Of a stretch of 64,000 nucleotides of DNA, positions 24,196 to 33,559 are shown piece by piece. The stretch's first letter is position 1; every line of letters begins with the position of its first letter. A program made the translations under genes and the position numbers. Origin of the DNA: UKL13-2 sp044229235 (GTDB taxonomy: Bacteria > Pseudomonadota > Gammaproteobacteria > Burkholderiales > Usitatibacteraceae). The notes beneath the pieces were generated by a model that was given only the letters and a program-made list of their open reading frames with translations, was not told the DNA's origin and searched no databases. Location of the stretch: contig JBGATH010000003.1 in the NCBI GenBank assembly GCA_044229235.1, positions 114,439-178,438 on the forward strand, given 5' to 3'.

Positions 24196-27100
24196 ATGAA
24201 GATTACCGAAGTCAGCGTCAAGAATCCCGTGTTCGCCACCATGATGATGGTGGCACTCATGGTGATGGGCCTGTTTGCCTACCAGCGACTGTCGGTCGAC
24301 CAGATGCCCGACATCACCATTCCATTCGTGCAGGTGACCACCTCCTATCCTGGCGCGTCGTCGGAGGCCGTCATGCAGGATGTTTCCCGCCCCATTGAAG
24401 AGGCGGTGAACACGGTCAGCGGCATCAAGAGCATCCGTTCGTTTTCGCGCGAAGGTTTCTCGCGGGTGATGGTCGAGTTTGAACTGAGCGTCGATGTAAA
24501 GACCGCCGTGCAGGATGTGCGCGACAAGGTCGCCGGCGTGCGCCGCAGTTTCAACAAGGACGTGGGCGAGCCGACCGTGACGCGCGCCGACAACGACAAC
24601 GACCAGCCCATCATGTACCTGTCGATGAAGAGCCCGGCGCGCAGCCTGCGTGAGCTCTCCGACCTGACCGATCAGCTGGTGGTGAAACGCCTGCAGGGTT
24701 CCTACGGTGTCGGCACCATCGATATCTCCGGCGACGTGCAACGCGAAATGGCGGTTTACCTCAGCCCGGAAAAAATGAATGCCTATGGCATCAGTGTCGA
24801 TCAGGTGGTGGCCGCCATCCGCAGCCAGAACCAGAACCAGGCGGCGGGCTTCCTGGTGGGCGAGCGCACCGAGCGCCTGGTGCGGGTGCAGGGCAAGTTC
24901 AAGGACGCGGCCGAGTTCGAGCGCGTGATCGTTGCACGTCGTGGCAATGGCGGCAGTGGCGCAGCCGGCGGCAACACCCCGGTAACGCTGGGCATGATAG
25001 CGAGCGTGCGCGACACCGAGCGCGAGGAAACTTCGCTGTCGACCAATAACAGCACCCGCGGCATCTCGATCGAGATCCGCAAAACCCGCGGCGCGAATTC
25101 CATCGAAGCCGCGGAATCGATTCGCAAGAACATCGAGACGCTGAAGAAGGCGCTGCCGCCGGACCTGATGCTGGACATCACCTTCGACCAGTCGAAATTC
25201 ATCAAGCGTGGCGTGGACAACGTCAAGCACACCATTCTCGAGGGCGCGGGCCTCACGGTGCTCATCGTGTTCCTGTTCCTGCACTCCTGGCGCTCGACGG
25301 TCATCACCGGTCTCACCATCCCCATCTCGGTACTGGCAACCTTCATTGCCCTGTATGCATTCGGCTTTACCATCAACTTCCTCACCTTGATGGCGCTGTC
25401 GCTGTCGATCGGCATCCTGATCGACGATGCCATCGTGGTGCGCGAGAACATCGTCCGGCACCTGGCGATGGGCAAGAGTCACGTGCAAGCCTCGCTGGAA
25501 GCGACCTCGGAGATCGGCCTGGCGGTGATGGCGACGACCTTCACCATCGTTGCCGTGTTTCTGCCGGTGGCATTCATGGGCGGCATCATCGGCAAGTTCT
25601 TCTTCCAGTTCGGCATCGCCGTCACGGTGGCGGTGCTGGTGTCGTTGTTTGTCTCGTTCACCCTCGACCCGATGCTCTCGGCGATCTGGCACGATCCGCC
25701 CTCATTCATCAACAAGGTCGGTCCCATCAAGTGGCTGCTCGACAAGCAGGCGGCGATGATGGACTGGCTGCACCTGAAGTACGACAAGGTCCTGCGCTGG
25801 GCTTTCCGGCCCGAGTACCGGCCGATTTCGATGCCAGTGCCGACACTGGTTGCGTACGCACGATCCGGCTTCAAGCGCTCGCACCTGAAGACAGCACGGA
25901 TTTGGTTGCCCAAGCTGACACTGATCGATTTCGTCATGATGGGATTCCAACGTGGACATCTCAAAATAAAGCCGGCCACCATCCGCAACCGCGGCATCGT
26001 GCTGTGGGTGGCCGCCCTCACCTTTTTCGGCAGCTTTGCGCTGGTGCCGTTCCTCGGCTCAGAGTTCGTGCCGGAGACCGACGAAAACTGGAGCAACGCG
26101 ATGATCCAGACGCCCATCGGCTCGTCGTACCAATACGCCAAGGGCAAGTCGCTGCAGGTCGAGGCGGCGCTGCAGGAATTTCCGGAGATCAAGCGCATCT
26201 CCCGCAATGTCTGGAAAAATGGCGCCTGGTATGGGCTGGAACTGACTGAGAAAGACGCGGGCTATCCGGCCTGGATGGTGGCGGTGGCAGGCAAAGTCGG
26301 CGTGGCGCTCGAACAGAAGCGCCGCAGCAAGCAAGAGGTTGACGACGCCATCCGCAAGCGCCTTTCCACCATCGCGGGCCTGGAGGTGCGCGTCGGCTGG
26401 AATCGCCAGACCATCTTCGTGATGGGACCCGACATTCGCGAGCTCGACCGGATTTCGCAGGACGTGGTGGCCCGCGTCAAAGCGATCAAGGGCACCACCG
26501 ACATCGAAAGCTCCTACAAGCCGACCAGTCCGACGCTCGACATCATCGTCAATCGTGAACTGGCCAGTGACCTGGGCGTGTCGATGTCGTCGGTGGTGAG
26601 CACCACCCGCGCCATGATCGCCGGCGAAGATGCGGGCCAGTGGGAGGGCCCCGACGGCGAGAACCACCAGATCCTCGTACGTTTGCCGCAAGCCGGCCGC
26701 ACCGGTGTTCCGGACCTCGACAAGATCTACGTTCCGACTTCCGGAGTGAATGCCGACGGCAGCCCGCGCATGGTGCCGCTGCGGCAGATCGCCGACTTCA
26801 AGCCTTCGCTCGCCGAGCGCCAGATCGAGCGCCGCAACCTGCAACGCCTCGTGCAGGTCTGGTACGGCGTCGCGTCCAGCCAGACCTCCGGCGAAGTCTC
26901 CAGCGAGGTACGCAAAGCGCTTGCGACCATCCAGCTGCCGCCGGGTTACCAGTTTCAGTTCGGTGGCCAGGCGCAGGAAATGGCGGAATCGATGGGTTAT
27001 GCGGTCGCTGCGCTGAGCCTCGCCGTAATCTTTATCTACCTGATCCTCGCTTCGCAGTTCGGCAGCTTCCTGCAGCCGATCGCCATCATGGCCTCGCTGC

Positions 27101-27609
27101 CGCTGTCGCTGATCGGCGTGTTCCTGTCACTGCTGATGTTCAAGTCCACGCTGAACCTGTTCTCGGTGATCGGTTTCATCATGCTCATGGGCCTGGTCAC
27201 CAAGAACGCGATCCTGCTGGTGGATTTCACCAACCACGGGCGGCGTGAAGGCATGTCGCGCGACGACGCCATCTTCGCGGCCGGACAGGTTCGGCTGCGC
27301 CCCATTCTCATGACCACGGCGGCGATGATCGGCGGCATGTTGCCGCTGGCGCTGGCTTTTGGCGCGGGTTCCGAGCAGCAATCGCCCATGGCACATGCGG
27401 TGATCGGCGGGATCATCACCTCCACCGTCATGACGCTGGTGGTGGTGCCGGTGCTTTATTCCTACTTCGACACCTGGGGCAGCAAAGCCCAGGCCTGGTT
27501 CCTGCGCAATGCCCAGGCCGAAACACTGGCCGCCCATGAAGCCCACCAGCATCACGGCAGCGGCGGTGGCGCCGAGCCGGTGCTGGCTGACAAGCACACG
27601 GACGCCTGA
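24196..27609 (+). CDS. RND family multidrug efflux permease (AcrB/HAE1 type)
   Basis: Proton-driven inner-membrane exporter of 1137 residues, longer than the usual 1030-1050. It begins MKITEVSVKNPVFATMMM, shows the TM4 aspartate pair in GILIDDAIVVREN and the TM10 lysine in MGLVTKNAILLVDF, and has two duplicated halves. An extra stretch of roughly 58 residues (about 538-596) lies between LRWAFRP and RNRGIVLW, in the cytoplasmic link between the halves, and contains a weak internal repeat (GFKRSHLK and GFQRGHLK). GAGGAT precedes the ATG. It is co-directional with the adaptor gene. Confidence 0.95.
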   Translation: MKITEVSVKNPVFATMMMVALMVMGLFAYQRLSVDQMPDITIPFVQVTTSYPGASSEAVMQDVSRPIEEAVNTVSGIKSIRSFSREGFSRVMVEFELSVDVKTAVQDVRDKVAGVRRSFNKDVGEPTVTRADNDNDQPIMYLSMKSPARSLRELSDLTDQLVVKRLQGSYGVGTIDISGDVQREMAVYLSPEKMNAYGISVDQVVAAIRSQNQNQAAGFLVGERTERLVRVQGKFKDAAEFERVIVARRGNGGSGAAGGNTPVTLGMIASVRDTEREETSLSTNNSTRGISIEIRKTRGANSIEAAESIRKNIETLKKALPPDLMLDITFDQSKFIKRGVDNVKHTILEGAGLTVLIVFLFLHSWRSTVITGLTIPISVLATFIALYAFGFTINFLTLMALSLSIGILIDDAIVVRENIVRHLAMGKSHVQASLEATSEIGLAVMATTFTIVAVFLPVAFMGGIIGKFFFQFGIAVTVAVLVSLFVSFTLDPMLSAIWHDPPSFINKVGPIKWLLDKQAAMMDWLHLKYDKVLRWAFRPEYRPISMPVPTLVAYARSGFKRSHLKTARIWLPKLTLIDFVMMGFQRGHLKIKPATIRNRGIVLWVAALTFFGSFALVPFLGSEFVPETDENWSNAMIQTPIGSSYQYAKGKSLQVEAALQEFPEIKRISRNVWKNGAWYGLELTEKDAGYPAWMVAVAGKVGVALEQKRRSKQEVDDAIRKRLSTIAGLEVRVGWNRQTIFVMGPDIRELDRISQDVVARVKAIKGTTDIESSYKPTSPTLDIIVNRELASDLGVSMSSVVSTTRAMIAGEDAGQWEGPDGENHQILVRLPQAGRTGVPDLDKIYVPTSGVNADGSPRMVPLRQIADFKPSLAERQIERRNLQRLVQVWYGVASSQTSGEVSSEVRKALATIQLPPGYQFQFGGQAQEMAESMGYAVAALSLAVIFIYLILASQFGSFLQPIAIMASLPLSLIGVFLSLLMFKSTLNLFSVIGFIMLMGLVTKNAILLVDFTNHGRREGMSRDDAIFAAGQVRLRPILMTTAAMIGGMLPLALAFGAGSEQQSPMAHAVIGGIITSTVMTLVVVPVLYSYFDTWGSKAQAWFLRNAQAETLAAHEAHQHHGSGGGAEPVLADKHTDA

Positions 27610-27627
27610 ACTATCTTCGAGCAAACA

Positions 27628-27683
27628 CCAGCATTGGCGGGCCTCGCAGAGCATTTCTGTCCGGAGAAGCCCGCCAATGCTGG
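27628..27683 (-). repeat. Dispersed palindromic repeat, copy 3
   Basis: Perfect 15-bp arms at 27628-27642 and 27669-27683 (CCAGCATTGGCGGGC and its complement). It sits between the convergent RND permease and diguanylate cyclase genes and could act as a two-way terminator. The loop motif orients it on the minus strand. Confidence 0.9.
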
Positions 27684-27703
27684 ACTTTTGGCCCTCTGTG
27701 CTA

Positions 27704-28897
27704 TCAGTTTTCCACGCGCTTGTGGGTTTTGACCAGTAGCGCAATGGTCGAATTCTCGGGATACGCGACGACGCGATTGCGCCCGGCCTTCTTGGCGGAA
27801 TACAGCGCTTCGTCGGCGCGCGCGACCAGCAGCTTGATGTTGTCCTCCGGGCCGCGCCGTAGCGCGGCCGCACCGAGGCTGATGGTGACGGCAAGATTGC
27901 GGCCCTGAATGGTGATGGCCAGTTTTTCCACAGCCTGCCGCGCGCGTTCGGCCAGCAGCATGGCCTGGTCCAGCGATACGTTCGGCAGCAGAATGGAAAA
28001 TTCCTCGCCGCCGTAACGCACCAGCAAGTCTTCGCGCCGCAGGCAAGTTTGCAACGCATCCACCACCCGCCTGAGTACCTCGTCGCCCGCCGGATGGCCG
28101 TACTTGTCATTGATGAGCTTGAAGTGATCCAGGTCCAGCATCAGCAGCGACATGGCGGTCTGCATGCGCTGGCTGCGGGCAATTTCCTTGCTGGCAAGCT
28201 CGAGGAAGGTGCGACGATTGAATGCGCCGGTGAGCGGGTCGGTAACCGCAAGGCGCTGGGCGGTCTCTTCGAGCCGCTCCTTGTGCAGCAGCATGAAACC
28301 AACCGAGGTGACAATCATCACCGCCAGGCACACCAGCAGGGTGAATACCTGGATCGGCGAAGGCGCGAGAAAGTCGCGCAATGCCGATGGATCAACGAAC
28401 GAGAAAATGGCGCGCAGCAGCAGCGCGGTGGCAGCCGCAAGAAAACCGACGACCAGCATCCACCGGGCCGGCCGCCGGCTGTCGGCAAGGCGGTTCACCA
28501 CGATTCCCGCAATCAACATGCTGACGCCGAGCACGATTCCGGTAGCGACGGCCTGCTGCATCGGATTGGGCAGCACCGCAAAGAACAGGGCGGCAATCAG
28601 CAGCGGGGGCACCACGTGCCATAGCAGATTGAGCCGCCGCCCATAAAAGTCAATCGTCGCCGAGACCTGCAAGGTGGTGCCAATGACAAACAGGGTATTG
28701 GGAACAACGACGGTGGCAACATCCGGCCAGTCGCCTCGCATGCCATAGCAAACCCACATGACGGCCTGCAGCAGCAGCGAGCAGGTCCACTTGCCGATGC
28801 CCTCGCGCAGGCGGAACTCGGCCGACACCGCCATGGATGCCGCGATGATGAGGCTGTTGAAAACCAGCACGACAATCAGTGTGCGTACGTCGAGCAT
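27704..28897 (-). CDS. Diguanylate cyclase with N-terminal membrane domain
   Basis: Makes cyclic di-GMP from two GTP. The 397 residues start with six or seven hydrophobic helices (to about 205), a likely membrane sensor of unidentified type, followed by a linker HKERLEETAQRL and a GGDEF domain: AVTDPLTGAFNRR, LDLDHFKLINDKYGH and the active-site RYGGEEFSIL. An inhibitory I-site is intact, RRED five residues before GGEEF, so product feedback is expected. It lies alone on the minus strand, 127 bases beyond the stop of the signalling operon. Confidence 0.95.
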   Translation of the reverse strand: MLDVRTLIVVLVFNSLIIAASMAVSAEFRLREGIGKWTCSLLLQAVMWVCYGMRGDWPDVATVVVPNTLFVIGTTLQVSATIDFYGRRLNLLWHVVPPLLIAALFFAVLPNPMQQAVATGIVLGVSMLIAGIVVNRLADSRRPARWMLVVGFLAAATALLLRAIFSFVDPSALRDFLAPSPIQVFTLLVCLAVMIVTSVGFMLLHKERLEETAQRLAVTDPLTGAFNRRTFLELASKEIARSQRMQTAMSLLMLDLDHFKLINDKYGHPAGDEVLRRVVDALQTCLRREDLLVRYGGEEFSILLPNVSLDQAMLLAERARQAVEKLAITIQGRNLAVTISLGAAALRRGPEDNIKLLVARADEALYSAKKAGRNRVVAYPENSTIALLVKTHKRVEN

Positions 28898-29024
28898 GTC
28901 CCTTGTTCCTGAGGCCGCGCGCCAATGCGGCGGCTGGCACCCCGGCGACTATACCCCAGGACGCGGGCGTGCCAGACCAAATTCGGCGCTAGTCAAGAGC
29001 CAGCTGCGGCGGGTGCACCTGTGG

Positions 29025-30107
29025 CTAGGCCCGGTCGAGCAATCGCGACACCGCTTCCGCGCGATCATGCGCATCCAGACGCATGAAAAGCTGCTTGATG
29101 TGATAGCTCGCCGTGTTGTTGCTGACGTGGAGCGCGGCGCCAATCTCCTGGTTACTTTTGCCCTGTGCAAGCAGCAGCGCCACCTCGCGCTGTTGCGGCG
29201 ACAGTTCCAGCGCCCCCATGGCCTCGGCCAATTTCACCAGCAGCGGCTGCTTGCGGCGGATGTGGATGCCCACCTGCGAGGGCTCGGCCGACGGCGCATC
29301 ATCCAGCGTGTAGGCGCTCAACAGGAAGCGGCCCCAGGGACCGTCGAAATGCTCGCGGGGCGCAGAAGCCACGCCACCGACGCCGATCTGCCGCACGCGG
29401 TCGATCAGGCGCACCACGACGTCGGGCGCGGCGTCACCCACCTGCAACGGCGAAGTTTGCGGATTGAACTCGCGGCGCGTCGCCATCGACAACAGGTTGA
29501 GGGAAGCCGCCGTGGCGCGCATGATGGTGCCGCCAACATCGACCACCACCAGGCCTTCGTCGTCGCTGTCGACAAATTGCTCGCTTCGGGAAAGATCCGC
29601 CGGCCGGTTGACGGCATGGGCAATGTACCGGGAAATGTCGCGAATGGCGATGCGTTCCGCCGCGGTGAACGCCGGCGCATTGCGGGTGCGGTACAGGGAC
29701 AGCTGGCCCAGCGCGTCGCCCTGGTCGCGGATCACCGCGTACATGGTGTGATGGGCGTCAAGATGCCGCAGGATCTCGTTGTAGTACGTGGTGCGCAGCA
29801 GCTCCGGCGTCGGGCTCCCGGACGTCACCGGCTCGGGCGACGCAGCACGTTCGAGGAAGGAGTGGCGGAACGGAAACTCGGGGCCGTCATAGTGCCGCTC
29901 GAAGTACAGCTTCATCAGCCCGGGCGGCAGCATGCGGTCGGCGTAAAGGTTGGTCATGTCGCCTTTGGCATCGACCCAGAAGAAACCGGCCGAGTCGGCG
30001 TTGACGAACTGACGCAGCGCGCGCAGCAATGCCGGCATCAACATCTGGCCGGGTATGCCCAGACAACACAACTGACGGATGTGCGCCAGCTGTACCGAGT
30101 GCTTCAT
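29025..30107 (-). CDS. LuxR family transcriptional regulator
   Basis: The 360-residue protein ends in a GerE-type helix-turn-helix: LSPQQREVALLLAQGKSNQEI then VSNNTASYHIKQLFMRLDAH. The N-terminal 280 residues contain GAF- or PAS-like segments (DEGLVVVDVGGTIMRATAASL) but no receiver domain or autoinducer-binding signature I can recognise. Its ATG overlaps the stop of the cyclase gene by 4 bases. It is the last gene of a five-gene signalling operon and its probable transcriptional output. Confidence 0.9.
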   Translation of the reverse strand: MKHSVQLAHIRQLCCLGIPGQMLMPALLRALRQFVNADSAGFFWVDAKGDMTNLYADRMLPPGLMKLYFERHYDGPEFPFRHSFLERAASPEPVTSGSPTPELLRTTYYNEILRHLDAHHTMYAVIRDQGDALGQLSLYRTRNAPAFTAAERIAIRDISRYIAHAVNRPADLSRSEQFVDSDDEGLVVVDVGGTIMRATAASLNLLSMATRREFNPQTSPLQVGDAAPDVVVRLIDRVRQIGVGGVASAPREHFDGPWGRFLLSAYTLDDAPSAEPSQVGIHIRRKQPLLVKLAEAMGALELSPQQREVALLLAQGKSNQEIGAALHVSNNTASYHIKQLFMRLDAHDRAEAVSRLLDRA

Positions 30108-31267
30108 CGCACCGACCGCGTGCGCGCGTCCAGCAGGCGATAGGCCAGTTGCGGCCGTGCCAGGCCGCGGATGCTGAGGGAGCCCAGCGGTTCGGTACGA
30201 AAATTGCCATCGATCTCGGCGTGCACGCGCTGCGACAGGAGGATTTCGCCGGCGGCGGCTTCAGCGCACAGGCGCGCGGCAAGGTTGGTGACTGTGCCGA
30301 TGGCACCGTAATCGATGCGCTTTTCATAGCCGATGGCGCCCAGCGTGGCATAACCCAGCGCCACGCCAATGCCGGCACCCAGATCGAAACCACGCTTTTT
30401 CCAGCGTGCCGAAATATCGACAGCCTGCGCGCGCATAGCCAGCGCCATGGCGACGGCGCGCTGCGCGGGATCCGGAATGGGAACGGGATCATTGAAGAAC
30501 ACGACCATGCCGTCACCGGTGAATCGCTCCAGTGTGCCGCCATGCTGCTCCACCAGGTGCCCCATGGCCGCATGGTAGTCACGCAGTGCTTCCATGACGA
30601 TCTCCGGCTCGCTGGAGTCGGCAAAGGCGGTAAAGCCCCGCAGGTCGAAATACACGACGGCGATCTCGCGCCGGTGCGATTTAAGCGGATCGTCCGCACC
30701 GCCGGCCACGATCAGGTCGGCCAGTTGCGGGGAGAGAAATCGCTTCAGCCGGGTCAGCTGCTCGTTCTTGGCAACTTCGCTGGCGACGCGCAACTCCAGC
30801 GTGACATTCCACGCCGCCAGTTCCTGGGCCTGTGCCTCGACCCGGTCGTACAGATGTTTGACGCGCAGCAGCGAACGGACCCTGGCCAGCAGTTCCGGTG
30901 CATGTATCGGCTTGGACAGAAAATCGTCAGCCCCGGCTTCCAGGCCCTTGGCGCGTTCCTGGAAGGGATCGAGCGAGGTGACCATCACAATCGGCAACAT
31001 GTGGTGACGGGAGTCGGCGCGCAACCGGCGGCAGACTTCAAAGCCGTCCATCCCGGGCAAAATCACATCGAGCAGCACCAGATCCGGCACCACTTCCGCA
31101 ACCGAGGCGAGGCAGGCGTCGCCATCGACCGCGGTTCGCACCGAGTAGCCATGAACCGAAAGCAAGTCGGCCAGCAACCGCACGTTGGCTGCCTGATCAT
31201 CAACGACCAGAACGGTGCCCGACCGGCCCGGTTCTATGCGTCTTGCCTGCTCCGTCGCTGCAGCCAT
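30104..31267 (-). CDS. Response regulator fused to class III adenylate/guanylate cyclase
   Basis: The 387-residue fusion joins a receiver domain (VLVVDDQAANVR, phospho-acceptor in LVLLDVILPGMDG, conserved KPIHAPEL) to a class III nucleotide cyclase. The cyclase has both metal aspartates (VVYFDLRGFTAF and RFTGDGMVVFF) and the transition-state Asn/Arg in AIGTVTNLAARL. KRIDYG occupies the purine-recognition area; cAMP is the likelier product but this is not certain. A coiled stretch (about 145-185) links the domains. It starts 25 bases after the single-domain response regulator and overlaps the LuxR gene. Confidence 0.93.
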   Translation of the reverse strand: MAAATEQARRIEPGRSGTVLVVDDQAANVRLLADLLSVHGYSVRTAVDGDACLASVAEVVPDLVLLDVILPGMDGFEVCRRLRADSRHHMLPIVMVTSLDPFQERAKGLEAGADDFLSKPIHAPELLARVRSLLRVKHLYDRVEAQAQELAAWNVTLELRVASEVAKNEQLTRLKRFLSPQLADLIVAGGADDPLKSHRREIAVVYFDLRGFTAFADSSEPEIVMEALRDYHAAMGHLVEQHGGTLERFTGDGMVVFFNDPVPIPDPAQRAVAMALAMRAQAVDISARWKKRGFDLGAGIGVALGYATLGAIGYEKRIDYGAIGTVTNLAARLCAEAAAGEILLSQRVHAEIDGNFRTEPLGSLSIRGLARPQLAYRLLDARTRSVR

Positions 31268-31292
31268 GGAACCTTTCTGCGGAAGACGCTCC

Positions 31293-31664
31293 TCACGCCG
31301 GGAGCAACTTGCGAATGGTACCCAAAAACTCCTTAAGATTTAACGGTTTTGGTTCGAAACCGTCAAATCCGGCGGCAAATATCTTTTCGCGGACGTTGCC
31401 CATCACCGAGGCCGTCACCGCCATCACCGGCGTATTGCAAATGCGCTCGTCGCCGCGAATCTCGCGTATGGCGTCGAGGCCGGAAATGCCCGGCAGGTGA
31501 ATGTCCATCAGCACCAGCGAGGGCTGGATGCGCCGTATCAGCTCAACGCCGATTTCCGCGTGGTCGGTTTCCATGGTGGCATAGCCCTGGCACTCGAGCA
31601 CGTCACGCATCAGGCGCCGGCTTTTCTCGTCATCTTCCACAATCAGAATCAATGGTGCCTCCAT
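31293..31664 (-). CDS. Single-domain response regulator (CheY-like)
   Basis: The 123 residues form one receiver domain: LILIVEDDEKSRRL with the acidic pair, the phospho-acceptor in SLVLMDIHLPG, a switch threonine or serine in MAVTASVM and the lysine in FEPKPLNL. With no output domain it must act by protein contact or pass phosphate on. Its ATG shares one base with the TGA of the histidine kinase (TGATG), so the two are coupled. Confidence 0.94.
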   Translation of the reverse strand: MEAPLILIVEDDEKSRRLMRDVLECQGYATMETDHAEIGVELIRRIQPSLVLMDIHLPGISGLDAIREIRGDERICNTPVMAVTASVMGNVREKIFAAGFDGFEPKPLNLKEFLGTIRKLLPA

Positions 31665-33559
31665 CAGGTGTCCTTCAGACCAGCCGGTGGGGGCCGGTCC
31701 GGCAAGCTGAAGGAAAACGCCGACCCTTCCCCCAATGCGCTTTTCAAACTTATCTGGCCTCCGTGCAATTCAACCAGCCGCTTCACCAGCGACAGGCCCA
31801 GCCCCGTTCCTTCGGCCTTGGCGCTGCCGGCGGCCTTCAATTGATGAAACTCCTCGAATATCGCATCCTGGTCCGCGGGGGCAATGCCGATCCCCGAATC
31901 GCGCACCGTGATCACCGTAGCGGTTGTATCACGCTCTGCCACTACCTCAACCCACCCGTTCGGGTGGGAAAACTTGACTGCATTGGTTAACAAATTGATC
32001 AGTATCTGTTTGAACTTGCGTTCATCAGCCACCACTTCGTCCAGCTCCGGCGCGACGCGGGCTGACAGCCGCAGCCCCTGTTGGTGCGCCCGTTCGCGCA
32101 CCAACACCAGCGCATTGTCGATCGCGGCGGGCAGGTTGAAACGCGTCAGATCCAGGTCCATCCGGCCGGCCTCGATCTTGGACAGGTCGAGGATGTCATT
32201 GATCAGCGATAGCAGGTGCTGACCGGAGCCATTGATGTCACGCACATACTCGCGCTGCTTCGGGTTGAGCTCGCCAAAGTACTGCTCGTTCAGCGCTTCG
32301 GAAAAACCGATGATGGCGTTCAGCGGGGTACGCAGCTCGTGCGACATGTTGGCAAGAAATTCCGACTTGTGGCGGTTCGCCCGTTCCAGCTGCGCGGTCT
32401 TTTGCGAGACTTTCAGTTCAAGCCCGGTGGTGTGCGCCTCGAGCTGCTCGGCCATCTGGTTGAATTCGCTCGCCAGCGCCTCGATCTCGTCGCCCGTCTT
32501 CACATCGATGCGCGCCGAAAGATCGCCCTGCCCGATGCGCGCCGCGCCGCGCTGCAGGCTGATGATCGGTGCGGCAAGCATTCGCGCCAAAAGATAACTC
32601 GCCGCAAACGCCAGCAACAGCCCCAGCAACAGGAAACCCACCGTGCGCCACAGGGTGGTGAAGACACCGCTCAGCGCCTCGGATACCGGCTGCTCCACCA
32701 CCACCCACCAGCCCGGTGCATCGAGATAGACCGCGCTGCGCAGCACCTGCCCACCTTCAATCCCGGCCGCCTCGAAGACGCCTCCCGCCGCGCCAACGCC
32801 GTACGCACGGGGCGCCACTGCCGATCCGGCGTTCGGGGCCGTGGCCTCAGCGGGTGGTCGCGCGGGCAGCGATCCCGAAACGTCAAGGTTTCGCAGTACC
32901 AGGCTCAGGTTGGGGTGCGCGACCAGCTTGTTTGCGGAATCCACCACATAGGCGCTGCCGGCCTGGCCGAAGCGCAACTCGGCCACCACGTCGGTAACCA
33001 GTTGCAGGTTGATCTGCGCGACGGTACCGCCGTCGGCTGTCGGTCTCGCGAGATTCACGAATGGCACGTTGCCTTCGCGCAGGTAGGTGGGCGAGTACCA
33101 CTTGTCGCGTCCCTTTGCCGCCTCCAGCGCGGCACCCGTGGCCGGGCGCACCTCGGTATTGACGAAATTCGGACCCGTCCGCGACACGCGCGTGGCGACG
33201 TTGCGGGTGCCATCGAGGTGCTCAAGCTCCATGATGGCGGGTGCCAGTTTCATCACCCGCTCATACTCCGCCACGCGGTCCTCCGCCGTGAGCACGCCGC
33301 TTTTCCACGGTAGCGCGTCAACTTCGGCGATCAGGCGCTCCTGAAAATCAAGGAACTGCGCGACACGATTCGCCGCGAGGCGCGCCTCCGCGGACTGCAG
33401 TTCGGCGATTCGCGCCTTGTTCTCGCTGAACGCGAACATGGCTTCCGGCAGGCTGGTCAGCAGCAAGAGCAGCGTGACGAAGCCGGCGAGGAACCAGAAA
33501 TACCGCCGCCGCAGCTTCGGCGGCTGAACGATGGGCACCGCGGCTTCGGCGCGACTCAT
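31664..33559 (-). CDS. Membrane sensor histidine kinase (Cache-like sensor, HAMP)
   Basis: The 631-residue kinase starts at MSRAEAAVPIVQ, overlapping the upstream gene by 4 bases. A first membrane helix (about 20-40) and a second (about 300-320) bracket a periplasmic region that looks like a double Cache domain (DKWYSPTYLREGNVPFVNLA, GSAYVVDSANKLVAHP). HAMP follows, then HisKA with SHELRTPLNAI and HATPase boxes NLLTNAVKFS, DSGIGIAP and GTGLGLSLVKRL. The upstream gene encodes a lone binding protein that could present a ligand to this sensor. Confidence 0.95.
   Translation of the reverse strand: MSRAEAAVPIVQPPKLRRRYFWFLAGFVTLLLLLTSLPEAMFAFSENKARIAELQSAEARLAANRVAQFLDFQERLIAEVDALPWKSGVLTAEDRVAEYERVMKLAPAIMELEHLDGTRNVATRVSRTGPNFVNTEVRPATGAALEAAKGRDKWYSPTYLREGNVPFVNLARPTADGGTVAQINLQLVTDVVAELRFGQAGSAYVVDSANKLVAHPNLSLVLRNLDVSGSLPARPPAEATAPNAGSAVAPRAYGVGAAGGVFEAAGIEGGQVLRSAVYLDAPGWWVVVEQPVSEALSGVFTTLWRTVGFLLLGLLLAFAASYLLARMLAAPIISLQRGAARIGQGDLSARIDVKTGDEIEALASEFNQMAEQLEAHTTGLELKVSQKTAQLERANRHKSEFLANMSHELRTPLNAIIGFSEALNEQYFGELNPKQREYVRDINGSGQHLLSLINDILDLSKIEAGRMDLDLTRFNLPAAIDNALVLVRERAHQQGLRLSARVAPELDEVVADERKFKQILINLLTNAVKFSHPNGWVEVVAERDTTATVITVRDSGIGIAPADQDAIFEEFHQLKAAGSAKAEGTGLGLSLVKRLVELHGGQISLKSALGEGSAFSFSLPDRPPPAGLKDT

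Noticed and set aside
24082..25692. A 536-codon minus-strand open frame opposite the RND pump
   Set aside because: The translation is rich in His, Asp and Arg without any domain, and the pump gene is unambiguous.
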